Shown here one piece after another: positions 1 to 6,093 of a stretch of DNA of 6,101 nucleotides. Source of the DNA: CAZCYE01 sp964502775 (lineage in GTDB: Bacteria; Actinomycetota; Acidimicrobiia; IMCC26256; PALSA-555); assembly GCA_964502775.1 (NCBI GenBank), contig CAZCYE010000085.1:1-6101 (forward strand), written 5' to 3'. The translations under genes and the position numbers were made by a program. The notes below the pieces were generated by a model, which searched no databases, was not told where the DNA came from, and saw only the letters and a list, made by a program, of their open reading frames with translations. The first letter of the stretch is position 1. Each line of letters starts with the position of its first letter.

Positions 1-138
1 TCGCCCGTGGAAGTCGACGAGATCGTCGGCGATGGGACCTACATGCAGCGCGACTGGCTGTTCACCCCGGACCCGTTACGGCCGGACTTCGCAGATCACT
101 ACGCGGCGTGGCTGGCCGCGATCCGCGCGACAGTCTGA
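1..138 (+). CDS. 3' end of an unrecognised gene (partial, 45 residues)
   Basis: Frame 1 is open from the left edge to a TGA at 136-138 and encodes 45 residues with typical high-GC codon use. The tail is acidic to neutral and rich in aromatic residues, with DGTYMQRDWLFTPDPLRPDF followed by an amphipathic-looking helix ending AAWLAAIRATV. There is no signal or membrane segment in the visible part. I do not recognise the family. The gene is real by codon character and because its stop sits exactly where the convergent EAL gene also stops, 15 bp away. The start and any domains lie outside the window. No hairpin terminator fits in the 15 bp gap, so termination would have to fall inside the neighbour's coding region. 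An in-frame ATG at 43 is internal and unlikely to be the true start. Confidence 0.6.
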   Translation, partial: SPVEVDEIVGDGTYMQRDWLFTPDPLRPDFADHYAAWLAAIRATV

Positions 139-153
139 GCAACGCAACAACCG

Positions 154-1434
154 CTACCTCGACGCGAGCGCTCTGGATGATCGGCGCGTTCGGGCCAGGC
201 GCCGTGCGACAGCTGTGTGCGCCGGACGTACCTGACGTCGTTGGTTGCGTTGGCGTTTCAGCGCGGTGGTGATCTTGGCGGCGGGTGCCGGGCGGTGGAG
301 AAGAAAGCCTTGCGCCTGGTCACAGCGCATCGATCTGAGGAGCGCGAGCTGTTCGGGTGTCTCGACACCTTCGGCGAGGGCCTCAAAGCCGAGGGTGTGA
401 GCGAGCAGGATGGTGTTGGCGACGAGCGCGGCGGCTTCGGTCTCTTCGGTGATGCGGGCGATGAATGACTGGTCGATCTTGATGACGTCGATGGGCAGGA
501 GATGGACGTAGGCGAGGGAGGAGTAGCCGATGCCGAAGTCGTCGATCGCGAGGCGCACGCCGAGGTCGCGGAGCGCTCCGAGGCGTTCTCGGCTGACGGT
601 GATGTCGACCATGGCCGCGGTCTCGGTGATCTCGAAGCACAGCTGGGACGGGTCGATCCCGGCCCCGTCGATACATCGGCGCACCCGAAGAACCAGGTCG
701 GGGTCGGCGAGCTGGTGGGCGGAGAGGTTGACCGAGGCGACGAAGTCGGTCTCGATGATGTCGCGCCACGCGGCGACCTGTCGGCACACCTTCGTGAGGA
801 CGAGCTCCCCGAGCTCGTAGATGAGACCGGTCTGCTCGGCGAGGGGGATGAACTGGTCGGGGGGAATGTAGCCGTGGGTCGGGTGACGCCAGCGCAGCAG
901 CGCTTCGGCGCCGATCACCCGCCGGCGGTGCCCGCTGATGCCGAAGAGACCCTGATAGTGCACCTCGAGCTCGCCGTTCGCGATGGCGTGGCGCAGGTCG
1001 TGATCCAGGCGGGTGACACTCCGGGCCAGGGCCCGTGCGCCTTCGAGCTGGCGTGACGCGAGCGCGAAGACCTGGCCGATGAGAATGAAGAACGCCCCGC
1101 GAGTGAGCCAGTCGCTCAGTGGTTGCGCGCTCATCGAGCTCGTCTCGGCGGGGAGGAGCGGTCCCGCGAGCAGCATCGAGAGCACCCCGGCGACGAACGC
1201 GCCGAACGGCCCGAAGCGCACCGCGGCCAACACGATCGGGATATAGAACCAGTGGGGAGCGACAGCGCCGGCGCCACCGACGGCCTGGCCGACAGCCCAC
1301 GAGACGACAAGAAGGCCCGCGATGATCGCCGCCGCAGCCCGAGCGTCCGTCACCTCATAGAAACCGACAGTCCGGCTCGTGACCCGTTCGCCCCAACGAA
1401 AGCCCGATGTCCCAGCCTTCTCCCGCGATCTCAT
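154..1434 (-). CDS. Membrane-anchored EAL-domain cyclic-di-GMP phosphodiesterase
   Basis: Encodes 426 residues. Residues about 32-127 form a short hydrophobic module of roughly four membrane segments (32-50, 62-73, 76-92, 111-127), including HWFYIPIVLAAVRFGPFGAF, a pattern common in small membrane sensor domains. An EAL domain fills about 145-390. All the expected metal and substrate residues are visible: E177 (EALLRW), N236 (VNLS), E268 (EITE), D298-D299 (DDFGIGYSS), K319 (IKIDQSF), E355 and E358 (AEGVET) and Q375 (QAQGF). Established knowledge of the family says such domains hydrolyse c-di-GMP to pGpG at the inner face of the membrane, so it is probably active. There is no GGDEF, PAS or HAMP domain. 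The last 35 residues are Arg-rich and outside the domain. The ATG at 1434 has a weak AGGG 5 nt upstream; GTG at codon 18 is an alternative start. The gene follows the desaturase by 108 bp on the same strand. Confidence 0.93.
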   Translation of the reverse strand: MRSREKAGTSGFRWGERVTSRTVGFYEVTDARAAAAIIAGLLVVSWAVGQAVGGAGAVAPHWFYIPIVLAAVRFGPFGAFVAGVLSMLLAGPLLPAETSSMSAQPLSDWLTRGAFFILIGQVFALASRQLEGARALARSVTRLDHDLRHAIANGELEVHYQGLFGISGHRRRVIGAEALLRWRHPTHGYIPPDQFIPLAEQTGLIYELGELVLTKVCRQVAAWRDIIETDFVASVNLSAHQLADPDLVLRVRRCIDGAGIDPSQLCFEITETAAMVDITVSRERLGALRDLGVRLAIDDFGIGYSSLAYVHLLPIDVIKIDQSFIARITEETEAAALVANTILLAHTLGFEALAEGVETPEQLALLRSMRCDQAQGFLLHRPAPAAKITTALKRQRNQRRQVRPAHTAVARRLARTRRSSRALASR

Positions 1435-1542
1435 GACACCCTGTATGTCGACCCCCGTGGCCCCAGCCTGTAGAGCCCCTTGTCACATTCGCCGCCGCCG
1501 GCCCAGATTCGGCGGAGCCGATCACAAGACGGGTAAGGGCTG
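1435..1542 (-). other. Intergenic gap between desaturase and EAL gene with a weak hairpin
   Basis: This 108 bp gap separates two same-strand genes. It holds one GC-only hairpin (CCGCCG at 1495-1500 and CGGCGG at 1510-1515, 9-nt loop). No T-run follows it on either strand, so it is a poor intrinsic terminator. I found no convincing -35/-10 pair for the EAL gene. Cotranscription from the desaturase is therefore possible but unproven. Confidence 0.4.
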
Positions 1543-2613
1543 TCAGACCGCGGGACTCGCTCGTAACTGTCGAAGCTCCCGCCACGTCACCAGGCGCGCC
1601 GTGTCCTCGTCCCAGAGCTTGAGACGCGTTGACCGCAGGCCGTCGCCGAGCGTGACCCTCGGCACGTCGTCAAAGATCCGGGCCTCGTCGTGCGCGTGTT
1701 GCAGGTTGTAGCAGGGAATCTTCGCGCTGAGGTGGTGGACGTGGTGGAGGCCGATGCTGCCGGTGAAGAACTGCAGGATCTTGGGCAACTTCAGGTAGGA
1801 GCTCCCGCGTAGGGCTGCGTCCTCGTAGCTCCAATCGGACCCGTGTCGCCAGTACGTGTGGTCGAACTGGTGCTGAACGTAGAAGAGCCAGATCCCCACA
1901 CCGCCGGCAAGCGGGAGGAACGGGGCTTCGACGAGCACGAAGGCGCGCCAGCCGATGAGCCAACACAGACCACCGACAATGAGGACGAGGGCCAGATTCG
2001 TCGCCCAGATGGCGCGTCGGATCCGCGCCGTCCCCGCGGGGTTGGCCCAACGCGGCTCGAGCAGCATCGCGTAGATCGGACCCAGACCGAACATCACCGC
2101 GGGGTTGCGGATGAGCCGGTATCCGAGGCGCGTCGGCCATGACCACGTCTCGTACTCGGCGACCGTGTAGGTCGGCACGTCCCCCACACCGCGACGCTCG
2201 AGATCGCCGGCGGTTGCGTGATGCACCGTGTGCTCGTATCGCCAACGGGCAAAGGGCGTGAACACCAACAGCCCGAGGGCCGCCCCCAACCACGTATTGG
2301 CGCGCCGGCCCGGCAGGAACGACCCGTGGGCGCAGTCGTGGAACAGGATGTAGGTCCGAAGCAGGAACCCAGCCGCCGGTACCGCCAGCGCCAAGACGAG
2401 CAGGTACGACACCTCCAGCGAGAAGTACATCGCCACCCACAGCCCGAGGAAGGGCACGACCGACGTGGCGAGGGCGAAGAGGCTCTGCCTGAGGTCCGGG
2501 CGAGCGTAGAGATCCAGGCATCGGCGCCAGGACGGGTTCTGCCGCAGATTTCCGCCGGATGCGGACATCGGTTTGCGCGAGGGCTCGGCGTGGGGGGGTG
2601 TCTGCGTATGCAT
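1543..2613 (-). CDS. Acyl-lipid fatty acid desaturase (Des/DesA-like, membrane di-iron)
   Basis: Encodes 356 residues from the ATG at 2613. It is an integral membrane desaturase that introduces a cis double bond into lipid-bound acyl chains using O2 and an electron donor. The three histidine boxes that bind the di-iron centre are intact: HDCAH (92-96), HTVHH (128-132) and HHVHH (290-294). The QHQFDHTYW stretch (247-255) and the block GSSYLKLPKILQFFTG (about 270-285) match what I know of Bacillus Des and cyanobacterial DesA-type enzymes. Hydrophobic segments lie near 44-64, 68-91, 107-124, 201-222 and 232-250. Double-bond position cannot be read from sequence. The start is uncertain: no good Shine-Dalgarno precedes the ATG at 2613 or the alternative at 2568. 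An in-frame ATG at 2754 overlaps the upstream gene's stop and would add 47 low-complexity residues. Family members are often cold- or fluidity-regulated, but no operator is visible here. Confidence 0.93.
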   Translation of the reverse strand: MHTQTPPHAEPSRKPMSASGGNLRQNPSWRRCLDLYARPDLRQSLFALATSVVPFLGLWVAMYFSLEVSYLLVLALAVPAAGFLLRTYILFHDCAHGSFLPGRRANTWLGAALGLLVFTPFARWRYEHTVHHATAGDLERRGVGDVPTYTVAEYETWSWPTRLGYRLIRNPAVMFGLGPIYAMLLEPRWANPAGTARIRRAIWATNLALVLIVGGLCWLIGWRAFVLVEAPFLPLAGGVGIWLFYVQHQFDHTYWRHGSDWSYEDAALRGSSYLKLPKILQFFTGSIGLHHVHHLSAKIPCYNLQHAHDEARIFDDVPRVTLGDGLRSTRLKLWDEDTARLVTWRELRQLRASPAV

Positions 2614-2750
2614 GGAAGGACTGCATCGTACGCCGCCGCCGACGGCGCCCGCGGAAACCGCGACGGGCGGGGGCGCCCCTCCCCCGGTGCCGCCCCCGGT
2701 GCCCGTTCCCGGTACCCCGAGGGCCCCGCCGCTCGGCCCCCGATGGGAGG
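2614..2750. other. GC-rich low-complexity stretch between debranching enzyme and desaturase
   Basis: These 137 bp are almost pure G/C. They contain a nested hairpin (CGCCCG 2646-2651 with CGGGCG 2664-2669, inner CGG/CCG around an AAA loop), the perfect palindrome GGGGCGCCCC (2670-2679) and a 12-bp tandem repeat. It is open in the desaturase frame, where it would encode a Gly/Pro/Ala-rich segment. It could be an untranslated spacer with RNA structure or an N-terminal extension of the desaturase. The sequence does not decide. Confidence 0.5.
2681..2716. repeat. Three imperfect 12-bp tandem repeats
   Basis: The units are CCCCCGGTGCCG (2681-2692), CCCCCGGTGCCC (2693-2704) and GTTCCCGGTACC (2705-2716). 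The first two differ at one base and the third is more diverged. A 12-bp unit preserves frame and, on the minus strand, would encode a Gly/Thr-rich repeat if the desaturase began at the ATG at 2754. Confidence 0.6.
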
Positions 2751-4868
2751 TCATCGCGGCTCGGTCACGACGTCGATGCCGGGCGGGACCTCGAGGAGCT
2801 TCAGCTCGGTTCCCTCGGCCTCGAAGGACAAGCGCGCATCGGCGATGGGAACCCCTTCGACGCACAGCCGGCCGACCCAGTCGGGCAGGGCCGGTGCGAT
2901 GTGGAGGCGACCACGAGGCACATCGGGGTCGAAGCGCAGCATCGACCGGAGCAGGAGCAGGGGTGCCGCTGCGGCCCAGGCCTGCGGCGAGCACGCGGTC
3001 GGGTAGGCAACGGGGAACGGGTACTCGTCTCGACCGAGGCCGGCGAAGAGCTCGGGCAAGCGGCTGTCGAAGTGCGCGGCCGCGTCGACAATGCCGCGCA
3101 CCACCCGGTGCGCCTCCTCGACGAAGCCGTAGCGCGCGAGCCCGGCCGCGCAGATCGCGCTGTCGTGGGGCCACACGCTCCCGACCTGGTAGCTCACCGG
3201 GTTGTACCCCTGCATGCCCGTCGCCAACGTGCGGATGCCCCAACCGGAGAACATCTGGTCGGACATCAGCTGGTTGACGACGACCTCGGCCCTCTCCTCA
3301 TCGAGGATCCCGGTCCAGAGGCAGTGGCCCATGTTCGACGTGAGTGCATCAATCGGTCGTTTGTCGCGGTCGAGGCCCATCGCGAGCCAGCCCCGCTCCT
3401 CGATCCAGAAGTCACCGTTGAACCGGGTCTTGAGATCAGCAGCGCGCTCGCGCAGGTTCGCCGCGCGGGCGTGGTCTTCGAGATCATCGGCGATCTCGGC
3501 CCGGGCGAGGAGCGCGGCGTACACGTAGCCCTGCACCTCGCACATGGCGATCGGAGGCGCGGCGATGTGCCCGTCGGCGAAGCGCACCGCATCCCAAGAG
3601 TCCTTCCACCCCTGGTTGCGAAGCCCCTGCGCGGTGGTCCGTTGATACTCCACGTAGCCGTCTTGATCGCGGTCACCGAATCGGTCGATCCACTCGAGGG
3701 CACGATCGGCCGCGGGCAGCAGCGCATCCACCTCCGCACGCCGGTTGCCCCAGCGGCGCAGCTCACCGAGGAGCATCACGAACAGCGGCGTAGCGTCGAC
3801 GGAGCCGTAATAGATGTGGCTGCCACCGAGCGAGAGGTGCGCGCTCTCGCCGAAGCGCATCTCGTGGAGGATCCGGCCTGGCTCCTCCTCGGTGACCGGG
3901 TCCACGTCGCGGCCCTGGAAGCGGGCCAGGGTCTCGAGCGCTCCGAGCGCGAGGTCGGGATCCGCCATCATCGCCATCCACGACGTGAGCAGTGAGTCGC
4001 GCCCGAACACGGTCATGAACCACGGCGCCCCGGCAGCCACGACGACGCAGTCCGGGTAGTCGGGATCGAACAGACGCAGCGCGGCCAGGTCCTCGGTCGA
4101 CTGGAAGAACAGCCCGCGCAAGCCGTCGTGATCCATGGCGATGCGGGGCAGGGACGCGCGCCACTTCTCGAGGCGCGTGTTCGGCGTCGACCGTTCGATG
4201 GGTTGACCACACACATGGCGGGGAGGGTGGATCCGCTCGTCGATCTCGGGCGTGAGCTGCACGCAGCAGGACCACTCGGACCGAGGGGCTACGACCGCCT
4301 CGATCACCGCGGTCCGATCGTCGAATCGCGGCGGGACCGAGAAGTCCAAGTGGCTGGCGCGATGGAAGGCACCCCGCCGGTAGATGAAGGACAGGCGTGA
4401 GCCCTCGAAGAGAACCAGTCGCTCACCGACCTTCACGACCCGCTCCTCTTTGACCTCGAACAGGTCGGCGAAATCGACATCGAACTCGATCTCCAGCACG
4501 CACCGGGCCGGCTCCTCGCCGTAGTTGCGTACGACGATGTCCTCACGCATCCCCTGGCCCACATAGCGGTGGCGGGAGAGCATCAAGGGCGAGTCCGCCT
4601 CGCCGACGCGAGGTATCTCCCGCACGACGAACACGGCGCTGAACGGATCCAAGAGCCGAGCCGCGAGCGCTTCGGGCCGCTCACCGTTGACCCGCAGACG
4701 CATCTCTGAGAGCAGACGGGTGTCGCGGAAGAACATGCCTTGGGGCTGGCCCGCGACGATGTCGCCCGAGGTTGCCGAGATGCAGAACGCAGCCTCGTCG
4801 ACGAGCGTGATCGTTGCCCCACCCAGTGCGGCACTCGCGCCCGAGGTCCACGGCTGTGCCACGCCCAC
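2751..4868 (-). CDS. Glycogen debranching-type amylo-alpha-1,6-glucosidase (GDE N-terminal bis domain)
   Basis: Encodes about 705 residues from the GTG at 4868, or 729 from the ATG at 4940. The N-terminal domain has the family marks SGDI, FFRDTR (46-51) and DVDFADLFEVK (130-140). The C-terminal half is an (alpha/alpha)6-type glycosidase region: GAPWFMTVFGRDSL (280-293), EEEPGRILHE (327-336), DATPLF (358-363), DRDQDGYVEY (399-408), NQGWKDSWDA (418-427), CEVQGYVYAAL (443-453), WPHDSA (566-571) and PELFAG (605-610). Such proteins are annotated as releasing alpha-1,6-linked glucose from branched glucans, but many members are uncharacterised, so the substrate is inferred. There is no signal peptide, so it is probably cytoplasmic. 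I prefer the GTG at 4868 (or 4862) because family similarity begins near AQPW and because the ATG at 4940 would overlap the divergent glycosyltransferase start. The ATG at 4940 does have a GGGGAG 11 nt upstream. Confidence 0.9.
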   Translation of the reverse strand: MGVAQPWTSGASAALGGATITLVDEAAFCISATSGDIVAGQPQGMFFRDTRLLSEMRLRVNGERPEALAARLLDPFSAVFVVREIPRVGEADSPLMLSRHRYVGQGMREDIVVRNYGEEPARCVLEIEFDVDFADLFEVKEERVVKVGERLVLFEGSRLSFIYRRGAFHRASHLDFSVPPRFDDRTAVIEAVVAPRSEWSCCVQLTPEIDERIHPPRHVCGQPIERSTPNTRLEKWRASLPRIAMDHDGLRGLFFQSTEDLAALRLFDPDYPDCVVVAAGAPWFMTVFGRDSLLTSWMAMMADPDLALGALETLARFQGRDVDPVTEEEPGRILHEMRFGESAHLSLGGSHIYYGSVDATPLFVMLLGELRRWGNRRAEVDALLPAADRALEWIDRFGDRDQDGYVEYQRTTAQGLRNQGWKDSWDAVRFADGHIAAPPIAMCEVQGYVYAALLARAEIADDLEDHARAANLRERAADLKTRFNGDFWIEERGWLAMGLDRDKRPIDALTSNMGHCLWTGILDEERAEVVVNQLMSDQMFSGWGIRTLATGMQGYNPVSYQVGSVWPHDSAICAAGLARYGFVEEAHRVVRGIVDAAAHFDSRLPELFAGLGRDEYPFPVAYPTACSPQAWAAAAPLLLLRSMLRFDPDVPRGRLHIAPALPDWVGRLCVEGVPIADARLSFEAEGTELKLLEVPPGIDVVTEPR

Positions 4869-4932
4869 ATTCTGGCCGTCGCCCGCTCCCCGTGGGGTGC
4901 TCGGCCTCTCGACAGTGCGAAGATGCCCAATC
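4869..4932. promoter_or_regulatory. Probable divergent intergenic region of debranching enzyme and GT4
   Basis: If the debranching enzyme starts at the GTG at 4868 and the glycosyltransferase at the GTG at 4933, these 64 bp separate them and must hold or abut both promoters. No consensus -35/-10 pair stands out on either strand and no clear inverted repeat is present. The regulatory role is inferred from gene orientation alone. Confidence 0.3.
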
Positions 4933-6015
4933 GTGCGCATTGCCGAGATCGCTCCCCCTTGGTTCCAGGTTCCGCCGCAGGGCTACGGAGGGATCGAGCT
5001 CGTCGCTTCGCTGGTCACCGACGGCCTGGCCGCGCGCGGCCACGAAGTGACGCTGTTCGCCGCCCGAGGGTCGCAAACGGCCGCTCAGCTGGTCACGCCG
5101 CTCGACGAGACCCCCGATCCGGCCCTCCTGGGAAGCACCTATTTCGAGGCCTCACACGCGCTCGCCGCGTACCGCTACCTCACCGAGCGAGGCGACTTCG
5201 ACATCATCCACGACCACAGTGGGATCGTCGGGCCGGCGCTGGGCGCGCTGGCGCCGCCCGCGCCGGTCGTCCATACCCTCCATGGCCCCTGGACCGTGCC
5301 CGCCCGCCGCTTCTATTCGACGATCTGCGACGCCGTTCACCTGGTGGCGGTCAGCCGCTCCCAGCACGATGACAATCCCGACGTCATGTATGCGGGCATC
5401 GTCCCCAACGGGATCGATTTGGACGCCTATCCGTACCGAGACGACAAGGAGCCATTCCTCATCTACATCGGTCGCTCGAACCCCGACAAGGGGCCGCTCC
5501 AGGCGATCGAGGTCGCACGGCGCGCTGAGGTCCCACTGGTGATGATCGTCAAGCGCAACGAGCCGTTCGAGCGGGCGTTCTGGGACGAGATGGTGGCGCC
5601 CATGCTCAACGACACGGTCACCGTGTACGACCAGGTGGATCACGACACCAAGGTCGATCTGCTCGCACGGGCCATGGCGATGGTGTTCCCGATCCATTGG
5701 CCCGAGCCCTTCGGTCTCGTCATCATCGAGGCGATGGCGTGCGGGACCCCGGTGCTGACACGCCCGCTGGGGGCAGCCCCCGAGCTCGTGGTCGACGGGG
5801 TGACCGGATTCCTGCGGGAGTCGATCGACGACCTCGCCCAGGCCGTGTCCGATGCCACGCACCTGGCGCCTCGCGACTGTCGGGCCCGGGTGGCCGAGCA
5901 CTTCAGCGCGGCTTCGATGGTCATGGGATACGAGCAGCTCTTCGAGACCGTCGTTGGTCGCGTCGACGGTAAAAGGTTGCACCACTCGCAACCGTCGCGG
6001 TACAGTGGTTCGTGA
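4933..6015 (+). CDS. GT4-family glycosyltransferase (GT-B fold)
   Basis: Encodes 360 residues from a GTG. It transfers a sugar from a nucleotide-sugar donor to an unknown acceptor; it has no signal peptide or membrane segment, so it is probably cytoplasmic. The N-terminal Rossmann domain begins at once with RIAEIAPPWFQVPPQGYGGIE (strand 1 and the glycine loop), then HDHSG (93-97) and HTLHGPW (114-120). The C-terminal donor domain starts near residue 174 with LIYIGRSNPDKG (176-187), has the nucleotide-sugar motif EPFGLVIIE (258-266, the E-x7-E pair) and EAMACGTPV, and ends with GVTGFL (289-294). All main GT4 marks are present. Starting at 4933 places strand 1 at the N terminus as in relatives; GTG at 4915 is an alternative. 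The last 15 or so residues (from VDGKRLHH) lie outside the domain and overlap a promoter. The gene diverges from the debranching enzyme, which suggests linked alpha-glucan or glycoside metabolism. Confidence 0.93.
   Translation: MRIAEIAPPWFQVPPQGYGGIELVASLVTDGLAARGHEVTLFAARGSQTAAQLVTPLDETPDPALLGSTYFEASHALAAYRYLTERGDFDIIHDHSGIVGPALGALAPPAPVVHTLHGPWTVPARRFYSTICDAVHLVAVSRSQHDDNPDVMYAGIVPNGIDLDAYPYRDDKEPFLIYIGRSNPDKGPLQAIEVARRAEVPLVMIVKRNEPFERAFWDEMVAPMLNDTVTVYDQVDHDTKVDLLARAMAMVFPIHWPEPFGLVIIEAMACGTPVLTRPLGAAPELVVDGVTGFLRESIDDLAQAVSDATHLAPRDCRARVAEHFSAASMVMGYEQLFETVVGRVDGKRLHHSQPSRYSGS
5975..5993. repeat. Inverted repeat GGTTGC-N7-GCAACC over the promoter
   Basis: Perfect 6-bp arms at 5975-5980 and 5988-5993 surround a 7-nt centre. 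The repeat covers the proposed -35 box and part of the spacer, the usual place for a repressor operator. As DNA it could be an operator. As RNA in the glycosyltransferase message it would be only a short hairpin. No regulator gene is visible in the window. Confidence 0.35.
5977..6006 (+). promoter_or_regulatory. Sigma70-type promoter inside the GT4 3' end
   Basis: A -35-like TTGCAC (5977-5982) and a -10-like TACAGT (6001-6006) are separated by 18 bp. The local sequence (AAAAGGTTGCA) is less GC-rich than its surroundings. Transcription would begin near 6012-6015, right at the ATG of the next small ORF, which would make that message leaderless or nearly so. Leaderless starts are common in actinobacteria. 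The promoter lies in the last codons of the glycosyltransferase. Confidence 0.5.
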
Positions 6016-6065
6016 TGAGCGCTGAATCCCGCAACCGCGCGTCCGACCTCCTCCTGCTCATGTAG
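6015..6065 (+). CDS. 16-residue leader peptide candidate with four tandem Leu codons
   Basis: The ATG at 6015 overlaps the glycosyltransferase TGA (TGATG), and the ORF ends at a TAG at 6063-6065. The peptide is MSAESRNRASDLLLLM. The Leu run is encoded CTC CTC CTG CTC at 6048-6059, just before the stop. There is no Shine-Dalgarno, but the -10-like box 9 nt upstream would place the transcription start at or beside the ATG. A strong hairpin begins on the last base of the stop codon. This order is typical of amino-acid attenuators such as leu or ilv leaders, in which ribosome stalling on the repeated codons changes downstream RNA folding. The function is inferred. It could instead be a chance ORF coupled to the glycosyltransferase. 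Confidence 0.45.
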   Translation: MSAESRNRASDLLLLM

Positions 6066-6093
6066 CGGCGCGCACCCATTCGGTGCTCGCCGC
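6065..6093 (+). promoter_or_regulatory. Strong stem-loop directly after the small ORF (attenuator or terminator)
   Basis: GCGGCG (6065-6070) pairs with CGCCGC (6088-6093) and GCACC (6072-6076) pairs with GGTGC (6082-6086). This gives 11 GC-rich pairs with one C-T mismatch and a 5-nt CATTC loop. No T-run follows, so it is not a classical intrinsic terminator. It is followed by CCACCTCCT (6093-6101), which is complementary to a Shine-Dalgarno sequence. The best reading is a structure controlling translation or transcription of a gene beyond the window. The alternative is a U-less terminator of the glycosyltransferase gene. Confidence 0.5.

Noticed and set aside
383..1300. Minus-strand 305-codon and several plus-strand open frames over the EAL gene
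   Set aside because: All are motif-free frames overlapping a gene with a complete set of EAL catalytic residues.
1495..1515. Hairpin CCGCCG-N9-CGGCGG as a terminator of the desaturase
   Set aside because: It has only six pairs and no T-run on either strand; such GC hairpins are common by chance here.
1670..2626. Minus-strand open frame of 318 codons in another frame of the desaturase
   Set aside because: It is Arg/Pro-rich and motif-free; the histidine boxes are in the other frame.
2614..3243. Upstream extension of the desaturase frame to an ATG at 3243
   Set aside because: Beyond 2754 it runs out of frame through the well-supported debranching enzyme and encodes Arg/Pro-rich sequence without similarity to desaturases.
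2559..3995. Long plus-strand open frame of 478 codons
   Set aside because: It lies antisense to the debranching enzyme and the start of the desaturase. Its translation is Arg/Val/Gly-rich without any recognisable motif, and stop-free antisense frames are expected in very GC-rich coding DNA.
4687..4932. Upstream ATG at 4687 as the glycosyltransferase start
   Set aside because: It would add 82 residues antisense to the conserved FFRDTR region of the debranching enzyme and put a non-family segment before the canonical first beta strand.
5152..5991. Minus-strand open frame of 279 codons under the glycosyltransferase
   Set aside because: It is a shadow of the GT4 gene, whose plus-strand frame has every expected family motif. 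The antisense product is His/Asp/Val-rich with no domain.
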